A DNA stretch of 64,000 bases from Dama dama (Eukaryota; Chordata; Mammalia; Artiodactyla; Cervidae): assembly GCF_033118175.1 (NCBI RefSeq), contig NC_083693.1, forward strand, positions 29,645,981-29,709,980, in the 5' to 3' direction. The notes beneath the pieces are model-generated. The model saw only the letters and a list, made by a program, of their open reading frames with translations. It ran no database searches and had not been told where the DNA came from. Position numbers and translations under genes: made by a program. This document shows, piece after piece, positions 53,291-64,000 of the stretch (positions are counted from its first letter, which is position 1; the number at the start of each line of letters is the position of its first letter).

Positions 53291-54280
53291 TGAGGGCGGA
53301 GGGGGCGGGGACAGGCCAGCAGGTCCTGTCCCCAGCAGCCATCTGCGGCCCCACTTTTGAGGCCTTCTGCCAGGACTTGAGCACCATGGACTTTGGTCTC
53401 TGCATCCCACCACCACCAAACCTCTCCTAGATAACTGCATCTACTTCAGTTTCCATTGCCTGTGCAAAAGCCCCAGTGGTGACAGCAGCCTGTATTTACG
53501 GACTCTTCCGTGGTCTTCATCAATCCTCAGTTAACCCTCAAACACTGGCACCCCTTTATGGATGCAGATGCTGACCTTCCAAAGAAGGCTCTGTACATCA
53601 CAGAGCTGGACTGTGACCCACACTCTCACACGACCACCTTGTGGTCTAGACCCACCTCACCACTAGGCTAACCACCCCTTCCAAGTTCCCTCATTCGCTT
53701 CCTCCCTTAGGGAACCTGGTGGAGGCAACAGCAGGACCAAGAGAGGCCATCTCTTCTCAGCCTCCACTCCTTGGCCTTTCACAGGGGGCCTTCCCACTGA
53801 GAGTCCTCCCTTGACTTGAAGCAGCTCCTATCTCGACTCTCCTCTCCCTTCCTCTAGGCACAGGCTGAGCCCTCAACCCTCTCCTCTCCTCCCCTGGCCA
53901 CATGACTTGCCCCCAAGGCTTCAACCACCGTCTCTCTGGGATGGATGTTCATGTCCTCTCTGCCCTCTCCTCGGTCCTCAACTGGCTGGCAAACATCTGC
54001 CCCAGATACTGTCAGGGAAGTCCAGTTTCACACACCCACTTCCAGACTCTGGTCTTCCTCCCTCCCAAACCTCCTCCTCCCCTCGGGTAATGGTCACCTG
54101 GGCTCCACTGTCATCAGCTGTCCCTTTCTCCTCTCCCTCTCGCTCCACAGGCATCACCTGGCCCCTCTCTACCAGCGGTTCCCAATGTCATTACCCAAAA
54201 AGCTGAGTGAGCATGGGGCCCCCAGAAGCAGAAGCTACAAATGACTGCTAGAATGATTTACCATTGGTCTCAACCGCTCA
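53291..54280. other. Non-coding sequence, nothing recognised
   Basis: Intergenic sequence with a very weak MIR-like patch at about 53525-53645. No gene. Confidence 0.4.
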
Positions 54281-54425
54281 CTCATTCCATAGTTATTTAC
54301 TGATACATACCACGCACACTGTTCATAGCAGCTGGGACACAGAACTCAGCAGGAGAGACAAGGGCCCACCTTTGAGGGGCATACATTCTAGTAGGGGAGG
54401 TGACAATGAACTAACACACAGGACA
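54281..54425 (+). repeat. Possible L2/MIR3-type remnant
   Basis: CTCATTCCATAGTTATTTAC, GGGCATACATTCTAGTAGGG and GACAATGAACTAAC resemble an old L2-type end. Confidence 0.5.
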
Positions 54426-55200
54426 TCAGTCCCACGGAAAACGGGGTGGTCTGGGGGGCCCTGCCTCCCTACAGAGGATGGCTGGGTGGAGGGCTGGGGT
54501 CAACCACCAAGGTCAAAGGGAACAGAATTCAGGAACATACACTCTGTTTTGGTAATAAAACTCCAGGGGCTTTTGTTTCCTAATCTTTTAAATTGGAAAC
54601 ACTTGTCGCTACCAGCGATTGGGGTGGGAGGTGCTCGGTGGTTTGGGGGAACTGAGTGGGAATTTGGCTCAACAGTGCTCCCCAGGCAGCATCAACTTAA
54701 TCGCGAGGTCAGCCGTTCGTTAGCCTGTGGCACCAGGCTCACAGTGACCACAGTGAGATGGACACCCTTCTGGTGGCAGGGCAGGAGACTTGGGAAGCGG
54801 AAGACCAGAATGTTTGCTAGGAGCCAACATCCTCCTCCTAAGATCTTGCCCATCCCTCAGAGGCTCGCTCCTGATCTTATCTGAGGTCACCAATCACTGC
54901 TGCATCCTATCTGGAAACCCACAGATCACACTAAGGACATTCCCTACGAAATACTGGTCAACAAGACAGGATTTAGCCAGCAGCCTAGTTTCAGCCTAAC
55001 TCTCTGCTTTCTTCTCTCCCTGGGCTGGCTCCATGGAGGTAGAGGTGGTGGGGACGAAAGGCTGGCTCTGTAAGTGGCAGAGGCCTGAGTAACAAGGACT
55101 TGATTAGATTCAAGATATCCTAACAATCCTCAATGTGACAAGCACAGGGCCATGACCAGGCCTAGCAGAACAAGGGATCATTAGGTACAGTGCGTGGACT
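54426..55200. other. Non-coding sequence, nothing recognised
   Basis: A 206-codon frame at 54264-54884 starts inside the repeat above and shows no known domain. It is taken as a chance frame. Confidence 0.4.
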
Positions 55201-55204
55201 CAGT

Positions 55205-55352
55205 GCTTGGTGGTAGTGTTCAGTTGCTGAGTCATGTCTGACTCTTTGTGACTCCATGGTCTGCAGCACACCAGGCTTCCCTGTCCTTCATCTCCTGGAG
55301 TTTGCTCAAATTCATGTCCATCGAGTTGGTGATGTCGTCTATCTCACTGTGT
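55205..55352 (-). mobile_element. BovB 3' end fragment, reverse orientation
   Basis: GTGTTCAGTTGCTGAGTCAT to GTTGGTGATGTCGTCTATCT, about 150 bp of BovB tail. Confidence 0.8.
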
Positions 55353-55355
55353 CCA

Positions 55356-55370
55356 CCCCCCCCCCCCCCC
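55356..55370 (+). repeat. Poly(C) tract of 15
   Basis: Fifteen C between a BovB fragment and an old LTR. Confidence 0.9.
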
Positions 55371-55690
55371 AGATTCATATGCTGACATTCAGTTCCCTGT
55401 GTGAATGTATCTGGAGATGGGGCCTTTGAGAGGTGATTAGGTTTGGGTGACATCACAAGGGGGCGCCCCGACGGTGGGCATGGTGCCCTTATACAGAGAT
55501 GGAGCCCAGGGCTCTCTCTTCAGCAGGTGAGGACAGAGCAAGGATATGGCCTTCTGTGAAACGAGAAGTTGGCCTACACTGGGCAGCAAATCTGCCGGCA
55601 CCCTGCCCATGACCAGCCTGTGGAACTGTGAGACAGCGTTCCTTAAGCTACCTGGTCTATGGTATTTTTGAGATAGCAGCTTGAAGACAG
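55371..55690 (+). repeat. Old MaLR-like LTR, forward orientation
   Basis: GATTCATATGCTGACATTCA, GAGATGGGGCCTTTGAGAGG, GTGCCCTTATACAGAGATGG, GGAACTGTGAGACAGCG and CTGGTCTATGGTATTTTTGA follow the consensus order of an old placental LTR. Confidence 0.65.
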
Positions 55691-56420
55691 GCTGTTTGGA
55701 GCATGGACAGCAGGGTACAGTTGTCCTGCTGGGGTTGGGAGATGAGTTACTGTCTGTTAAATATTCCACGTAACACAAAGTCACTGACTCCAGTCTCCAC
55801 AAATTCAGGCTGCCAGTCAGATGTAACCTGAGCACTAGACACTCAGTAGAGACAGCTGCAGGGGGCAGAGCCTCTTTTCTCTCCATCTCTGGGGGCCTAG
55901 AACTGGGCCTGGCACTCACCAGGCACTTAGAAATTGAATGATTGAAGAATATGAGTTTTGTTAGTGGCGGTGAGCACTGAAAACCCAGTGTTCTGTACCA
56001 CTTTAGAAAATCCTCAGTGTGAGCCATGCAGGGCCAAGGACCCCCACATTCAAACCTAGCCCCTCTTTTCACAACCGACGTCTCTCAGCAGCAATATGTG
56101 TCCCTCTCCGAAAAAAGGCCAATGAGGATTTCCTTATTATTAAAGTTTATGGCTTTGTTGATACCAGGCCAGAAAGGTTGATTTACAGGCAACCTCAAGT
56201 AGTTAATGAACAATTACTGTGGCTCATCCAAAGGGATCAAGTGTTCCAAACCACAGATCAAGATCAAGTTCTACGTCATTTTTTAGAGGCAGTGCAAGGG
56301 ATGAGGCTGGAATTTCCACTGCTGGAGTCTCCAGGCCAGTCAATGGTTTGGGGGAAATCACTGGTTTCTGGCAGGCAAGACATTCAAAGAGTATCCCAGG
56401 AAATCCAGGACATGTGGCTG
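55691..56420. other. Non-coding sequence, nothing definite
   Basis: A 169-codon frame at 56019-56528 runs into an L1 tail and is not recognised. Its central part might be an old retroelement. Confidence 0.35.
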
Positions 56421-56424
56421 TGCC

Positions 56425-56560
56425 ATAGCAATGCAATGGGCCATAAAGCAAACAAGAAAAACAACTTCGTGAGTATACATATAGCTGATTCACTTTACTG
56501 TACATCTGAAACTAACACAACACTGTAAATCAACTATACTCCAATAAAAATTTTAAAAAG
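56425..56560 (+). mobile_element. L1 3' tail (young ruminant type)
   Basis: GCTGATTCACTTTACTGTAC, GAAACTAACACAACACTGTA and CAACTATACTCCAATAAAAA are the L1 3' end. Confidence 0.85.
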
Positions 56561-56809
56561 GAGGAGACTTGGTTCTAGCTTTGTGACCCTCAACATGACA
56601 CCCTGGGCTTCGGTTTCCTCATTAGTTCACTGCAGGCATGGGGAGGACCTTCCAGTTCTTACACTCTTTCATACTCTCACTGGCTACTTTAGAAAACCGA
56701 AGCTGTTTTTAATCACAGCTTCTGAGAAGCTATCTAAAAATTTTGAGGTTTCCTTATCCATAAGAAAGAAAATAAAATTGGGAGAAGCCATCTTGAGCAG
56801 TGGAAAAAA

Positions 56810-56985
56810 AAAAAGAACCGTGGATTTAGGCAGTCAGTCTCAACTCTTAGCCCTGTGTGACCTAAAGCAAGTTACTTGACCTCTCTGAGTCTTATTTTCT
56901 TGACCTGCAGAATGGGAGATAATAATGTCTGTTGTAAGGACTGTGGAAGGATCTTGCTCATGCCATCTTACAGAAAGTATAAAAT
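56810..56985 (-). repeat. MIR remnant, reverse orientation
   Basis: CAAGTTACTTGACCTCTCTG, AGTCTTATTTTCTTGACCTG and AGAATGGGAGATAATAATG are the inverted MIR. Confidence 0.85.
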
Positions 56986-57099
56986 AAATACTACTTTCCT
57001 TCTTTGTTCCTATTTCACTTTAAGCAAATTATGAAAGAGGAATGTGAATAGGTTGAAATGTCTGTTAAAAATTTTTTTTTAACTTTTTAAAAGAAATTG

Positions 57100-57472
57100 A
57101 TGCTTTTGAACTATGGTGTTGGAGAAGACTATGAGAGTCCCTTGGACTGCAAGGAGATCCAACCAGTCCATCCTTAAAGATGGGTCCTGGGTGTTCATGG
57201 GAAGGACTGATGCTGAAGCTGAAACTCCAATACTTTGGCCACCTCATGAGAAGAGTTGACTCATTGGAAAAGACCCTGATGCTGGGAGGGATTGGGGGCA
57301 GGAGGAGAAGGGGATGACAGAGGATGAGATGGCTGGGTGGCATCACCAACTCGATGGGCATGAGTTTGAGTAGACTCCGGGAGTTGGTGATGGACAGGGA
57401 GGCCTGGCATGCTGCGATTCATGAGGTCGCAGAGAGTCGGACACGATTGAGCGACTGAACTGAACTGAAAAG
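57100..57472 (+). mobile_element. BovB 3' end fragment
   Basis: GCTTTTGAACTATGGTGTTG to GAGCGACTGAACTGAACTG. It carries the last about 370 bp of BovB, flanked by AAAAGAA. Confidence 0.88.
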
Positions 57473-57479
57473 AACATCA

Positions 57480-58994
57480 GAGGCTTTGACCTTGGATAGA
57501 TATATTTGCCTACATTTCTCTCTTCCCACATAAGAGCATCTACCTTCTGAGCAACAATGCCCATCTCTGAGGTTATCGGAGAGGTTCCGAAAGACTGAAG
57601 TTAAGAGGCTACAGGGAATAAAGGACACCCACCACAGGAAGCACTGTTCAAAGCGGGAGAAGATGTGACCCGACACATGGTCTTGTTGGGCACATCTCAG
57701 ACAGGCTCTGCGACATCAGGAGGCCTGAGGAAACAGTCTGGGCCACCAGCCAGCAGGCACGAGAAGTCCCCAGGCTGGGAGACTTAACAGCGTGGTACAG
57801 CGAGCTCCCTAACCTCAGACAGCTCAACAAGGCACCTGAGCCCTGGCCCAGAGGCAGTGCAGGGCTAAGAGGCACTGCTCCCAGGAGCAGCTCCAGCTCT
57901 AAGATAACCACAGGAACAAAGACCTCACCACATGGAAAACATTTACAGGTTTCCACAGCGAGCTCAGGGAGGGACCCTGTGAACGTGGGGAAAAGATGCT
58001 GCGCTGTCGCAGGTCTCAGCCAGCACGCTGCCTGTGTACCCAGGTCCAGAACAGGGGGCCCCAGCTCAGGCTCTCATGCTCCACAAGCTGGTGTAGATTG
58101 CAGTGGGTTTCCTGTACAGAGAATACCCATCATTCAGAACACAGCAACTGACACATCTGCTCCTGGGGAGGAGAATGTATTTTAAACCTGGAATAGTCAC
58201 AATTCTGAGATGTTCCACGTGTTGTCAGCTTTGCCTTCCACAGACATGGGGCCCCAGCCCTTTGACAGGGACTGCTCTGGCTATGGGGAGTACCCTCCCT
58301 ATGGGCAGAAATGTGCAGGCAGGCAAGCAACAGGCTTACAATTTGGACTGTGTCCTGTACACACACACAGCTGGGCAAGCAGAGCTGGGACTGTGGCTGT
58401 GGGGAACGTAGGTGGGGGTAACAAGGCTGGACTGTGCCAAAGGATTCTGGATGTGCCAACCCTAGGAGAGCCAGCAGGCCACTCTGGATCACCTTAAACT
58501 CCTGTCCTTGTTTGCCACGCACCACGTTCCCAGATCTAGAGGGTCAATCTGTTCCCAGCTATGGCACCTCGCCATCACAGTCAATGCTGCAGGATCTCAG
58601 GGAGCCTTCAACTCAAGGTTGAAGCCTCGAGTCAGCACACATCCTCGTGGTGGGGTTCTGGGATCGGGGTGGGGAGGGGGCTCTCACTACAGTCCCCAAG
58701 CCCCTGGAGTGGCTGTACACGGGAGGGAAAGGGGGTATGTGACTTGAGCACCTGACCCCCACTGAGGAAGCCAGGGCCCCTCACACCTGCAGTGGCCGTG
58801 TGTCCGAGAGATGGGCAAGGCCGCACGCGTGAGAAGGGAGCACAGGCTGGCAGTGGACACAGGACTCTTTCCTGTTCCAGGACAGCAGGGGCCAGGGCCC
58901 GAGGCTGGACTCCTTGAGGGCACAGAGCGGGTTGTGCTTCAGGGCTGGCTCGGCTCTGCCTGCTCCAAGGACTCAGTTCAGCTGTCCTCCATTC
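57480..58994 (-). other. AP3S2: Probable AP3S2 3' untranslated region and flank
   Basis: Follows the AP3S2 stop codon on the minus strand, without recognisable repeats. No AATAAA is seen on the minus strand down to 56 kb, only a possible ATTAAA at 56713-56708, so the transcript end is not determined. Confidence 0.4.
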
Positions 58995-59123
58995 TCAGAC
59001 AAACTGGGACAGGTTGGGGACCTTGATGTTGAGATCGCCAATGTTGATGTTCCGGGGCATCTCTGGCAGGTTGATGTTCTTCACAGCGGACACCGCTCGG
59101 GCAGGTGCGGCTGAAAGGCCACC
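58995..59123 (-). CDS. AP3S2: AP3S2 last coding exon (42 residues and stop)
   Basis: Acceptor AG at 59125-59124 and TGA at 58997-58995. It starts GGLSAAPARAVSAVKN and ends PNLSQFV. A Met stands where I recall Ile in human (NLPEM instead of NLPEI). Confidence 0.95.
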   Translation of the reverse strand, partial: GGLSAAPARAVSAVKNINLPEMPRNINIGDLNIKVPNLSQFV

Positions 59124-60824
59124 CTGCAGAGATATGAAGATGGCTGTGTGATAAACTCTCACTGTCATCTGCTTAATGTTTTCACAACAATAACAAAAAA
59201 AACAAGCAAAAGAGAGAGGGAAAATGTCCAAACTGAGTACATGTAACACAAGCTTTGATTTTTCCATCCTTATGCCTCAAAGGTGGGCAACACCACTCTT
59301 CAGGTCAGTGGGTTCCGCAGTAAAGGGGCCCACACTCTGCACCCCGGAAGATGTGCTGTGTCTCGTGCAGTTTCCTGGCCCCAGCGCCCACAGTGCCTGG
59401 CACACAGGGGCTGCTCAACAGATGCCCGCCAAAATAACCAGCATGGTTTAACCAAGTTGTCTTCAGTATCAGGGTCACTTTTCAGGTCACAAAACAAAAA
59501 TACAACACTTTCCTCAAGAGACTGAAGACTCTTAACAGACGAGTGCAGTCACAAGGACATTCTTAACGGAAAAAGGAATGTCACAGCTTAGGACAACTGC
59601 TTGCCAACTAATAATGTGAGATGGAGAAGAGCTGGCTTTGGAAATGTCATGTGGCCACAAGATGGGGGGAAGGGCGCAGAGGAGGTGGAGCACACACAGA
59701 CACGGAAGGGCTGGAAACGGCGCGGGGAGGAAAGGTGCCTGCGGTGAGCCCCAGCCCTCCAGCTCGGCCCAGGCATGCAGAGAAGGGGAGAAGTTGACGA
59801 GGATGTTCTCAAAACCGCTTCCTCCTTCTTGACCACTTTCAGGATCCTGACTCCAATCCCACCCTTGCCCAGCAAGTCTCCATTTCTTCTAGTTTCCAAA
59901 CCCCTGGCCTCTGACTCACTCACTATTCCTGGAAGCTTCCCAGCCTGCATTTCTAAGAGAACTCTAGTTGCCACAATAGCTGCGGTTTGGAAAAGCTTCT
60001 TCAGCAGGACTTCCAGTCCTCACAGAAAGAATCCCCAGTTTCGCAAGATGATACACAAAGTGGTGAAGCTCTTTAAGACACTCAGATAACTACAGAGGTA
60101 ATCTGCTGTGCTTGCTCTCCTGTTTGTGAAGGTGTGTGCCGGTAACCTCTGCTCCCTGCTAAGGCTGATGAAGGTGATGGAGAGACCTCAGGGGAACAGG
60201 GTAGAATGTACTGGGAGCATCTGTATCAGACTCAGCACTATGAGGGGGTGGACTGGGAGGAAGCTATTTTCAAACTCAGCCCAAACTCTACTGTAGCTTT
60301 TTATCAGGCTAACTGGAAACTGGCCACTCTGAGGTTTGACGGACACCATGAGAAGTGGCTGCTGGGGGACAGACTCTCAGACACACAAGCTAGGAAACCA
60401 CACTGGAATCTGAGAGGGTGATTCTGGGTCCCTCAGGGAACATGTGGTTATGAAAGGAGGAATTACAACCCACATATTCCCCCAAGCCAGAAGCTGTCTG
60501 CCTTCCTGTGCCACCTGGCTTTCCATTCACACTTTTAGCCTCATTCTCACCTGTTTAATCTTTGAACCAATGAGCGTCAATGGACTCAGGGAAAAAGAGG
60601 ATGGAGCAGAAAACACTCCTAAGGTTCCACAATAACCCAACTCCACAAAGCAGCCATTCCCCCCTCTTCCCAGGTCTTCTCTACCCAGTCAGGGCAAAAT
60701 TCCAGCAGTGTCTCACCTCGGATTTCTCCAGCCTGTTCTGGGCTTCAATCTGAGCCACGATCTCATTCATGTTTGTTTCCAGGACCATCCCACCCATTAC
60801 CACCTCCTGAAGGATGTAGTGTAC
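58995..60824 (-). CDS. AP3S2: AP3S2, AP-3 complex sigma-2 subunit, last two coding exons (partial)
   Basis: AP-3 is the adaptor complex that sorts cargo from endosomes to lysosomes and related organelles, and sigma is its small core subunit. The window holds only the C-terminal 78 residues, in exons 60717-60824 and 58995-59123, both phase 0 and GT-AG. The text matches the known C-terminus of mammalian AP3S2 (VHYILQEVVMGGMVLETN, then the Asn/Ile-rich NINLPEMPRNINIGDLNIKV tail). The upstream exons, with the longin-like core, lie beyond 64 kb. The orientation matches ANPEP, as in other mammals. The paralogue AP3S1 is excluded by the tail sequence as I recall it. Confidence 0.95.
59130..60710 (-). 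other. AP3S2: AP3S2 last intron
   Basis: Intron of about 1.6 kb between the two exons. I see no recognisable young repeat. Frames such as 59588-59974 are unsupported. Confidence 0.6.
60717..60824 (-). CDS. AP3S2: AP3S2 penultimate coding exon (36 residues)
   Basis: Acceptor AG at 60826-60825 and donor GTGAGA from 60716. It encodes VHYILQEVVMGG through NEIVAQIEAQNRLEKSE, the end of the conserved sigma fold and a helix. Confidence 0.96.
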
Positions 60825-61084
60825 CTGCAGGGGAAACAGAAGTGAGAAGGGTCAGAGCCCCTTGTAGTCGTGAGGCTGTGGCCCCAGAGGAAACCCTGTG
60901 GGCTCTCCTGCAGCAGCAGAGAGGCCAGACACGACACTGGCACCTGATGCGCAATGAACGCCTCAGCCCCGTGGATCACCCACCTCTCAGGTGAGGCCAC
61001 GGGGGACTCCCCCTATTTCAGCGTGTCAAGACACAGACCTCCCCCAGGACCAGTGGCAGGAGGGCCTGGCTACACTCAAGGTAG

Positions 61085-61285
61085 GGTGGTGCTGTATGAA
61101 GTCAGACTGTGTGTAAATTTCAGCTCTGCTATTTGTGAGCTGAGTGACCTTGGGCAGATGATCCTTTCAGTGCTTCAGATTCCTTCCAGGACTGTGGTGA
61201 GGGCTGAATGAGATAACCTGTATAAAGCACCTGACTGGTGCCTGGCACACACTGGGCTCTAAATAAATAATGATGGCTTTCATTA
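61085..61285 (-). repeat. MIR remnant, reverse orientation
   Basis: GAGCTGAGTGACCTTGGGCA, GGGCTGAATGAGATAACCTG and GGTGCCTGGCACACACTGGG are the inverted MIR, in an AP3S2 intron. Confidence 0.85.
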
Positions 61286-61975
61286 CAAGTGTGATCATCA
61301 TAAATACCGACTGGTATTCAACTAGCCCAGCTATGACAGAACAATTCCTGTCTACACATATTTCCATGTGAAATACATTATCCTCCAGGCTTCATAAGCT
61401 AGGTCGTAACAGGCCCATCCTCTGGCACCCTCCTCATATGTTCTAGTTAAGCGAGGAAACCAGGTTCAGCACGAACACCTCTCTGGTCACGGGGCTCCCA
61501 TGTGGGCCTTCCACCCGGCTCACAGTTCTCAGACTGCGGTGATGGCCAAGTACTGTGCTGACTCAGCAACTCTACACTACGCATGCAGGAAAGCGTTCAT
61601 GGAGCCCCAGGTGGGTCAGGTCACAAGTGCCTACTGGGGTATGTAAGCGTTGGTACGTCACATTTCACATCAAGTCATGTCAACACGGCCTTCAAGGCAC
61701 TTTGGTCAACTTGGAAAGAGACCACCTTGTATGGTCAACCAAGTGCCAAATCAGTGGGACAGTCCTACAGCAAGTCCAAGAGGGGAGAGAGTGGTGGTCA
61801 GAGAGGCCAGAGCTAGCTTCACTGAGACAGTGAGGGACCTGAAGTTGGGTCTGACACCAGAGAAGCAGGGAGGAAGATTTCAGCTGGTGTACGGTCTGAG
61901 GCGCACCTGGGTCTGGCTAGAATGTCAGGTTTACACGCGAGAGAGGCTGAGAAGAAAGCTGAGGAGGTAGTCTGG
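61286..61975. other. AP3S2 intron sequence, nothing recognised
   Basis: Frames of up to about 105 codons on the plus strand at 61555-61970 overlap each other and match nothing known. Confidence 0.4.
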
Positions 61976-61977
61976 GT

Positions 61978-62195
61978 CTAAGGCAAGGTCTCTCAACCTG
62001 CCCTTTGGGGCCGGAGAGTTCCCTGTGGTGGGGGAGCTGCTCCGCGCACTGTGGCAGGTCTAGCAGCACTCCTGGTCTCTGTCCACTAGATTCCAGAGCA
62101 CCCCTTCAGCTGAGAAAATAAAAATGTCTCCAGGTATGGTCAAATGTCTGCAGGGGCAAGAACTGTCTTCAGTTGAGACCACACTGGTCTAGACT
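61978..62195 (+). mobile_element. MER5A-type DNA transposon remnant
   Basis: TCTCAACCTGCCCTTTGGGG, GGTCTAGCAGCACTCCTGGT, CACTAGATTCCAGAGCACCC and AAAAATGTCTCCAGGTATGG follow the MER5A (hAT) consensus. A short (CTAGA)n run sits at its right edge. Confidence 0.8.
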
Positions 62196-62639
62196 AGACT
62201 AGACTACGGAGGATCTGAGGCCAATATACTCCACAGTGTGGAGAGTCTCGCTATGGAGAGTCAAGAAAAAAGACGTTTTGTGTGTCTGTGTACTTCTGAC
62301 CTATGAAGTCTACTGGCCCATCAGTTCTCCACGTTTTGTTCACAGTAAGTGGGGAAATACACTAACAGCTGCAACTAGAGTACTTCTGACCTCAAGGGAG
62401 TATACTAAAGCATACATTCAAATACAAATATGTTTCCCTACACTAATTAAGCCCTTAACCCACTTTTCTGTCTACACTCACATGAGGTGTTCTTATATTT
62501 TACACAATATGAATTATTTCATTATCTCTATGCAAAGGAGATTTAATAGTGAAACTCTCATATATAGGTAGTTTATAAAACGTTAAACAAGACTGGTTTT
62601 AAAATTAGTCTCTGGGGAACTACACTGTTTATACTTCCC

Positions 62640-63215
62640 CATCAAGAAATAGGCTTCAGAAAACAGTATGATGTTTCCTTAAAAAATTAAACATAGAATT
62701 ACCTTATTACTTCTGGGATTATCCTGAAAAGATTCAAAGAGAGATTTGTACACCTATCTTCACAGCAGCATTACTCACAATAGTCAAAAGTAGAAAGCAA
62801 CCCAACCAATGACTGAGCAGATAAATAAAATGTGGCATATACATGGCAATGGAATATTATTCAGCATTACAAGAAAATCTTGCAACATGCTACAACATAG
62901 ATGAGTCTTGAGGACATCATGCTAAGTGAAATAAGCCAGACATAAAAGGACAAATTCAGTATGATTCCATTTATATAAGGTGGTTAAAATCACAGAGGCA
63001 GAAAGTAGAATGGTGACTGCCAGGAGCTGTGTGGAGGAGGGAATGGGGATGTTCTTCAGTGGGTACGCAGTTTCAGGTTTGCAAGACAAAGAGCTCTAGA
63101 GATGGGCTGCACAAAAATGTGAACTCATTTAACACTACTGAACAGTACATTTAAAAATGAAGATAGTAAGCTTTATGTTATGAGAATGTTACCACAATTA
63201 ACAAATAGGGGTCTC
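62640..63215 (+). mobile_element. L1 3' fragment
   Basis: CAGCAGCATTACTCACAATA, GGCAATGGAATATTATTCAG, TGCTAAGTGAAATAAGCCAG and GAATGGTGACTGCCAGGAGC are L1 ORF2 end and 3' UTR, in an AP3S2 intron. Confidence 0.88.
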
Positions 63216-63249
63216 TATACCAGTACTCCTAGTATTTATTCTTTTTAAT

Positions 63250-63440
63250 GAATCCCTTTTTCATGGGGGGAGTGGTACTTGTTGAGCATCTACTATGTGC
63301 TGAACACTTTATATGTAACTTACTTCAACTTTATAACATCCACCTGAGGTAAACTGGTATGTGGAAACTAATACATGCAAAAGTCAGTAAACTGTCCCAA
63401 CCTCACATATTTAGCAGATGAACTGACCACTGAATCTAGG
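63250..63440 (+). repeat. MIR-type remnant
   Basis: GAGCATCTACTATGTGCTGA, ATAACATCCACCTGAGGTAA and, later, ACCACTGAATCTAGGTCTGA fit the forward MIR. Confidence 0.6.
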
Positions 63441-63934
63441 TCTGACTCCAGAGCTCATGTTTCCACCATACCTCCTCAAAATCCCAAACTGAGTCTTTTA
63501 CCCTCTTCATCTAAACAGAGAGGAGCACTCTACATGGAGTTGTTTCATGACTTGCCTTTGGTGTGTCAAAGATAAAGCAGGAATTCTTCCATGTTTTCTT
63601 ACCAAGGCCTAGAACAATGCCCAGTGTGGAGTAGGCGTGTTGAATGAATAACAGGCTTTTCATAAATCTGAACAGAATCCTCCTTGGGCTTTAGTGCTTA
63701 GAAGACGGATGACAGTGTGGTGGAGAGGCTTTATGAGGAAGGTATAGTAAAAGGCCTAACAGAGGATACAGGGGACCAGCGGTTGGTTAATAGAAAATAT
63801 TAGTCTGATTTGAACACTGCATTGTAAAGTCATAATTTTTAAATGTTATTCAAAAAGGTATTCAAGTGCAAGAAGGAGAAATAAACAAAAGTGCAAACTC
63901 CATTTTCAACAAACTGAAGATAACCATAATCTCA
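63441..63934. other. AP3S2 intron sequence, nothing recognised
   Basis: AT-rich intronic sequence with no recognised feature. Confidence 0.4.
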
Positions 63935-64000
63935 GGCTCCCAATTAAAAGGCAGAGACATCACTTTGCCCATGAAGCTCTGTTTAGTCAAAGCTATGGTT
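63935..64000 (+). mobile_element. BovB fragment entering at the right edge
   Basis: AAAAGGCAGAGACATCACTTTGCC-type text then TTTAGTCAAAGCTATGGTT matches the BovB segment at 22111-22162. It continues past the window. Confidence 0.8.

Noticed and set aside
54264..54884. 206-codon plus-strand frame
   Set aside because: Starts inside an old repeat and has no recognised domain.
56019..56528. 169-codon plus-strand frame
   Set aside because: Its end is an L1 3' tail and no protein family is recognised.
1..64000. CRISPR arrays, operons or bacterial features
   Set aside because: The repeats are dispersed SINE and LINE copies, and the genes have mammalian introns.

Overview
The window is nuclear DNA from a ruminant, most likely a bovid such as cattle. 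The evidence is two long BovB (RTE) retrotransposons plus several BovB tails, about twenty Bov-tA/Bov-A SINEs, many CHR-type tRNA-derived SINEs and young ruminant L1 tails. All of these sit around mammalian genes split by GT-AG introns. The two host genes recognised, ANPEP and AP3S2, are neighbours in the same orientation in other mammals.

Layout. (1) 1-16.9 kb: the complete coding part of ANPEP (aminopeptidase N, CD13) on the minus strand, in 20 coding exons from the ATG at 16808 to the stop at 394. I derived every exon boundary by hand. All introns are GT-AG, the phases fit throughout, and the exons sum to 2898 nt (965 residues). The 3' UTR appears to run off the left edge. A TATA box and an HNF1-like site lie just upstream of the ATG. 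(2) 17-38 kb: ANPEP upstream sequence, filled with SINEs, old L1, MaLR-like LTR fragments, a 3.3-kb forward BovB and a CpG island at about 28.5-29.5 kb that could be a distal promoter. (3) 38.2-45.1 kb: a stack of retroposons. First comes a BovB copy with its 5' end inverted (twin priming). Next is a MIR split by a second BovB fragment, which itself received two poly(A)-tailed insertions: an unidentified GC-rich retrocopy and a 2.3-kb LINE-mobilised copy of an endogenous gammaretrovirus-like RNA. (4) 45-58.9 kb: intergenic sequence with SINEs, a full-length but decayed RPLP1 processed pseudogene (51.96-52.46 kb) and LTR and BovB remnants. (5) 58.995-60.824 kb: the last two coding exons of AP3S2 (AP-3 sigma-2) on the minus strand. 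Its earlier exons lie beyond the right edge, and 60.8-64 kb is intron with MIR, MER5A and L1 pieces.

Functionally, ANPEP encodes an intact type II membrane zinc peptidase with every catalytic motif in place. AP3S2 is an independent housekeeping trafficking gene. No new gene system is evident. The most unusual content is the nested retroposon stack at 41.7-45.1 kb, where matching target-site duplications give the order of insertion, and the virus-derived transcript copied into DNA by LINE machinery rather than by a provirus. Repeat family names are from memory of consensus sequences, since no search was possible.
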